Source: JAWLGW01 sp964569055
GTDB taxonomy: Bacteria; Planctomycetota; J058
Length of the DNA stretch: 26,899 bases
Direction: 5' to 3'
Assembly: GCA_964569055.1 (NCBI GenBank)
Contig: CAZMSZ010000058.1
Span: forward strand, 1-26,899
The notes beneath the pieces were generated by a model, which was given only the letters and a program-made list of their open reading frames with translations, was not told the DNA's origin and ran no database searches. The position numbers and the translations under genes were made by a program. Below are positions 25,791-26,899 of this stretch, in pieces (position 1 is the stretch's first letter; every line of letters begins with the position of its first letter).

Positions 25791-25850
25791 GGACTCGTCG
25801 GCGCGACCTCCCAGAAGGTGCGCCCTCCCCAGGAACCAGCCGACGAGTCC
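25791..25850. terminator. 12-bp inverted repeat between convergent propeller and FecR-like genes
   Basis: GGACTCGTCGGC (25791-25802) pairs exactly with GCCGACGAGTCC (25839-25850), with a 36-base loop that can itself form an inner stem (ACCT with AGGT). It starts five bases after the propeller stop and ends at the base before the FecR-like stop (25851-25853), so it is placed to act as a two-way terminator. No T-run is seen. Confidence 0.6.
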
Positions 25851-26899
25851 TCAGCGAATGATCCTCACGTCGTCGACGAGCAGCTCGAGCTCTTCTCCGG
25901 CCTCGCCCGCGAACACGTCGAAGCACGTGACCCGGTCGCCGTCGGGGACGGGGCGTTGGCGGGGGCGGCCGGTCGGGTCGGTGAACTCGCGGAGCGGCGC
26001 GGCGAGGCGCACCCAGCGGCCGGGCTCGACGGTCCGGCCGTAGCGGAGGTTCTCCCGTGCGTCGACGTCCCACAGCTGGATCACCACCAGCGCGCGGCGG
26101 CTGACGCGCACGCTCGCTTCGATCCAACGGTCGGGGTGCGTGCGCAGCACGCCGTCGGCGAGGTCCTCGAGCTCGACCACCACCGCGTAGTCCTCGTCGT
26201 GCGCGACGCCGCGCAGCGCGCCGCGGCTCCCGCGGGCGCCGCCTGCCACGTGGGTGCCCTTGCCGAAGCCCTCGGCGTCGCGCTCGAACCCGAAGGCGCG
26301 GAGCACCTCGGGCGCTCGCGGCGGGCTCGAGGGAGCGAGCTCGTCGGGCAGCCAGCGCAGCGCGCGGGCGGCGCCGCCCCAGGGCTCGGGGAGGTCGGGC
26401 CGCTCGCCGGCGCGAGCCCGGGTCGCGAACCCCGCGCGTACGGTGAGCGCGGCGTCGCCCTCGACCTGCGCCACCGTGAGGGCGACCGCTCCCTCCAGGG
26501 TGCCGACCGCGGTGCCGCGCCCCTCGCGGGCGAACCAGAAGACCGTGCCCAGCGGCGTGGCCACCGCGTCGGCGCTGGCCACGGCGTACGGCGCGGCGCC
26601 GCGGGTTCGGGCGAGCAGCTCGCCGCGCTCGAGCTCCACCCGCGCGCCCTCCGCGGCGCGCGCCAGCCGCAGGCGCGAGCGCGGCGCCACCACCAGCCGC
26701 GCGGCGCCCACGAGCTCGAGCACCGCCGGCGTGCGCCCCACGCGCAGCTCGACGCCCGCGCCGATCGGGTCGCCGGCCGCGAGCGCGACGTCCCCCTGCC
26801 TCAAGCTCCCGCTCTCGAGCCGAGCGAGCGCCGGCAGCGCCGCGCGCGTGTCGGAGGAGGGCGGACGATCCGGAGTGGACGCGGGCGCGTCGGAGGCGG
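25851..26899 (-). CDS. FecR-like protein with C-terminal jelly-roll domain, 5' end beyond the window
   Basis: The frame stays open from its stop at 25851 to the right edge with no stop, so the gene is cut at its start (349 codons seen); an internal TTG at 26804 is not a likely start because family sequence continues upstream (LARLESGSLRQGDVALAAGDPIGAGVELRVG). The FecR-type core follows: a glycine-rich double-psi-like strand set (VLELVGAARLVVAPRSRLRLARA, VELERGELLART, ATPLGTVFWFAREGRGTAVGTLEGAVALTV). The last 150 residues look like a carbohydrate-binding jelly roll (RWIEASVRVSRRALVVIQLWD, VEPGRWVRLAAPLREF, ELELLVDDVRIIR). FecR-like proteins are usually membrane-anchored or periplasmic regulators of sigma factors or envelope processes; the membrane segment, if any, would be outside this window. 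Confidence 0.75.
   Translation of the reverse strand, partial: ASDAPASTPDRPPSSDTRAALPALARLESGSLRQGDVALAAGDPIGAGVELRVGRTPAVLELVGAARLVVAPRSRLRLARAAEGARVELERGELLARTRGAAPYAVASADAVATPLGTVFWFAREGRGTAVGTLEGAVALTVAQVEGDAALTVRAGFATRARAGERPDLPEPWGGAARALRWLPDELAPSSPPRAPEVLRAFGFERDAEGFGKGTHVAGGARGSRGALRGVAHDEDYAVVVELEDLADGVLRTHPDRWIEASVRVSRRALVVIQLWDVDARENLRYGRTVEPGRWVRLAAPLREFTDPTGRPRQRPVPDGDRVTCFDVFAGEAGEELELLVDDVRIIR

Noticed and set aside
21971..26127. Long minus-strand frames (844 and 727 codons) opposite the PATAN and propeller genes
   Set aside because: No recognisable motif, biased composition, and they overlap well-supported plus-strand genes for their whole length.

Overview
This is a very GC-rich window (clearly above 70% G+C, with third codon positions almost always G or C). 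Long spurious reading frames therefore cover both strands. The genes suggest a free-living, complex-lifestyle bacterium, most likely Planctomycetota or Myxococcota and probably from a metagenome-derived assembly. Pointers are Uma2-family nucleases, a membrane RING-like protein, a secreted protein with paired G-x-W-(M/I)-T motifs, leucine-rich repeats, PATAN/DUF4388 domains, a FecR-like protein and an NtrC-type two-component pair. The taxon is inferred; there is no rRNA or tRNA in the window. About 19 real genes are supported.

Layout. 101-2019 (+): a secreted protein with four internal repeats and a C-terminal fibronectin III domain, overlapping by four bases a small protein that I recognise as an avidin/streptavidin homologue lacking a signal peptide. 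2009-3702 (-): a Uma2 protein with a repeat-encoded coiled coil, then a RING-like multi-pass membrane protein. 3945-7667 (+): a 1,240-residue protein that joins two complete superfamily 1 helicases, Upf1-like then UvrD/Rep-like. 7890-10660 (-): an ADP-forming acyl-CoA synthetase (fused subunits) and a second Uma2 protein. 10832-12874 (-): a protein with two RlaP-like nucleotidyltransferase domains. 12875-13196: a repeat-rich gap with a 45-bp-period direct repeat and a perfect 21-bp inverted repeat. 13197-15928 (-): a sensor kinase and sigma-54 response regulator. 16198-17507 (+): a secreted coiled-coil protein and a lipoprotein, both with basic C-terminal tails. 17515-17614 is an N gap flanked by 55 identical bases, so it is an assembly join. 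17842-19344 (+): leucine-rich repeat protein. 19361-21476 (-): DoxX membrane protein, an unknown protein and a CheR-like methyltransferase. 21607-25785 (+): RNase HI, a three-module PATAN protein and a beta-propeller protein. 25851 to the right edge (-): a FecR-like protein, cut by the window.

No single known mobile element, CRISPR array or classical defence island is visible. The strongest candidates for something new are the double helicase (divergent from a Uma2 nuclease), the leaderless avidin coupled to a secreted repeat protein, the tandem nucleotidyltransferase, and the structured intergenic DNA at 12.99-13.20 kb. Convergent gene pairs tend to be separated by inverted repeats that touch or contain their stop codons.
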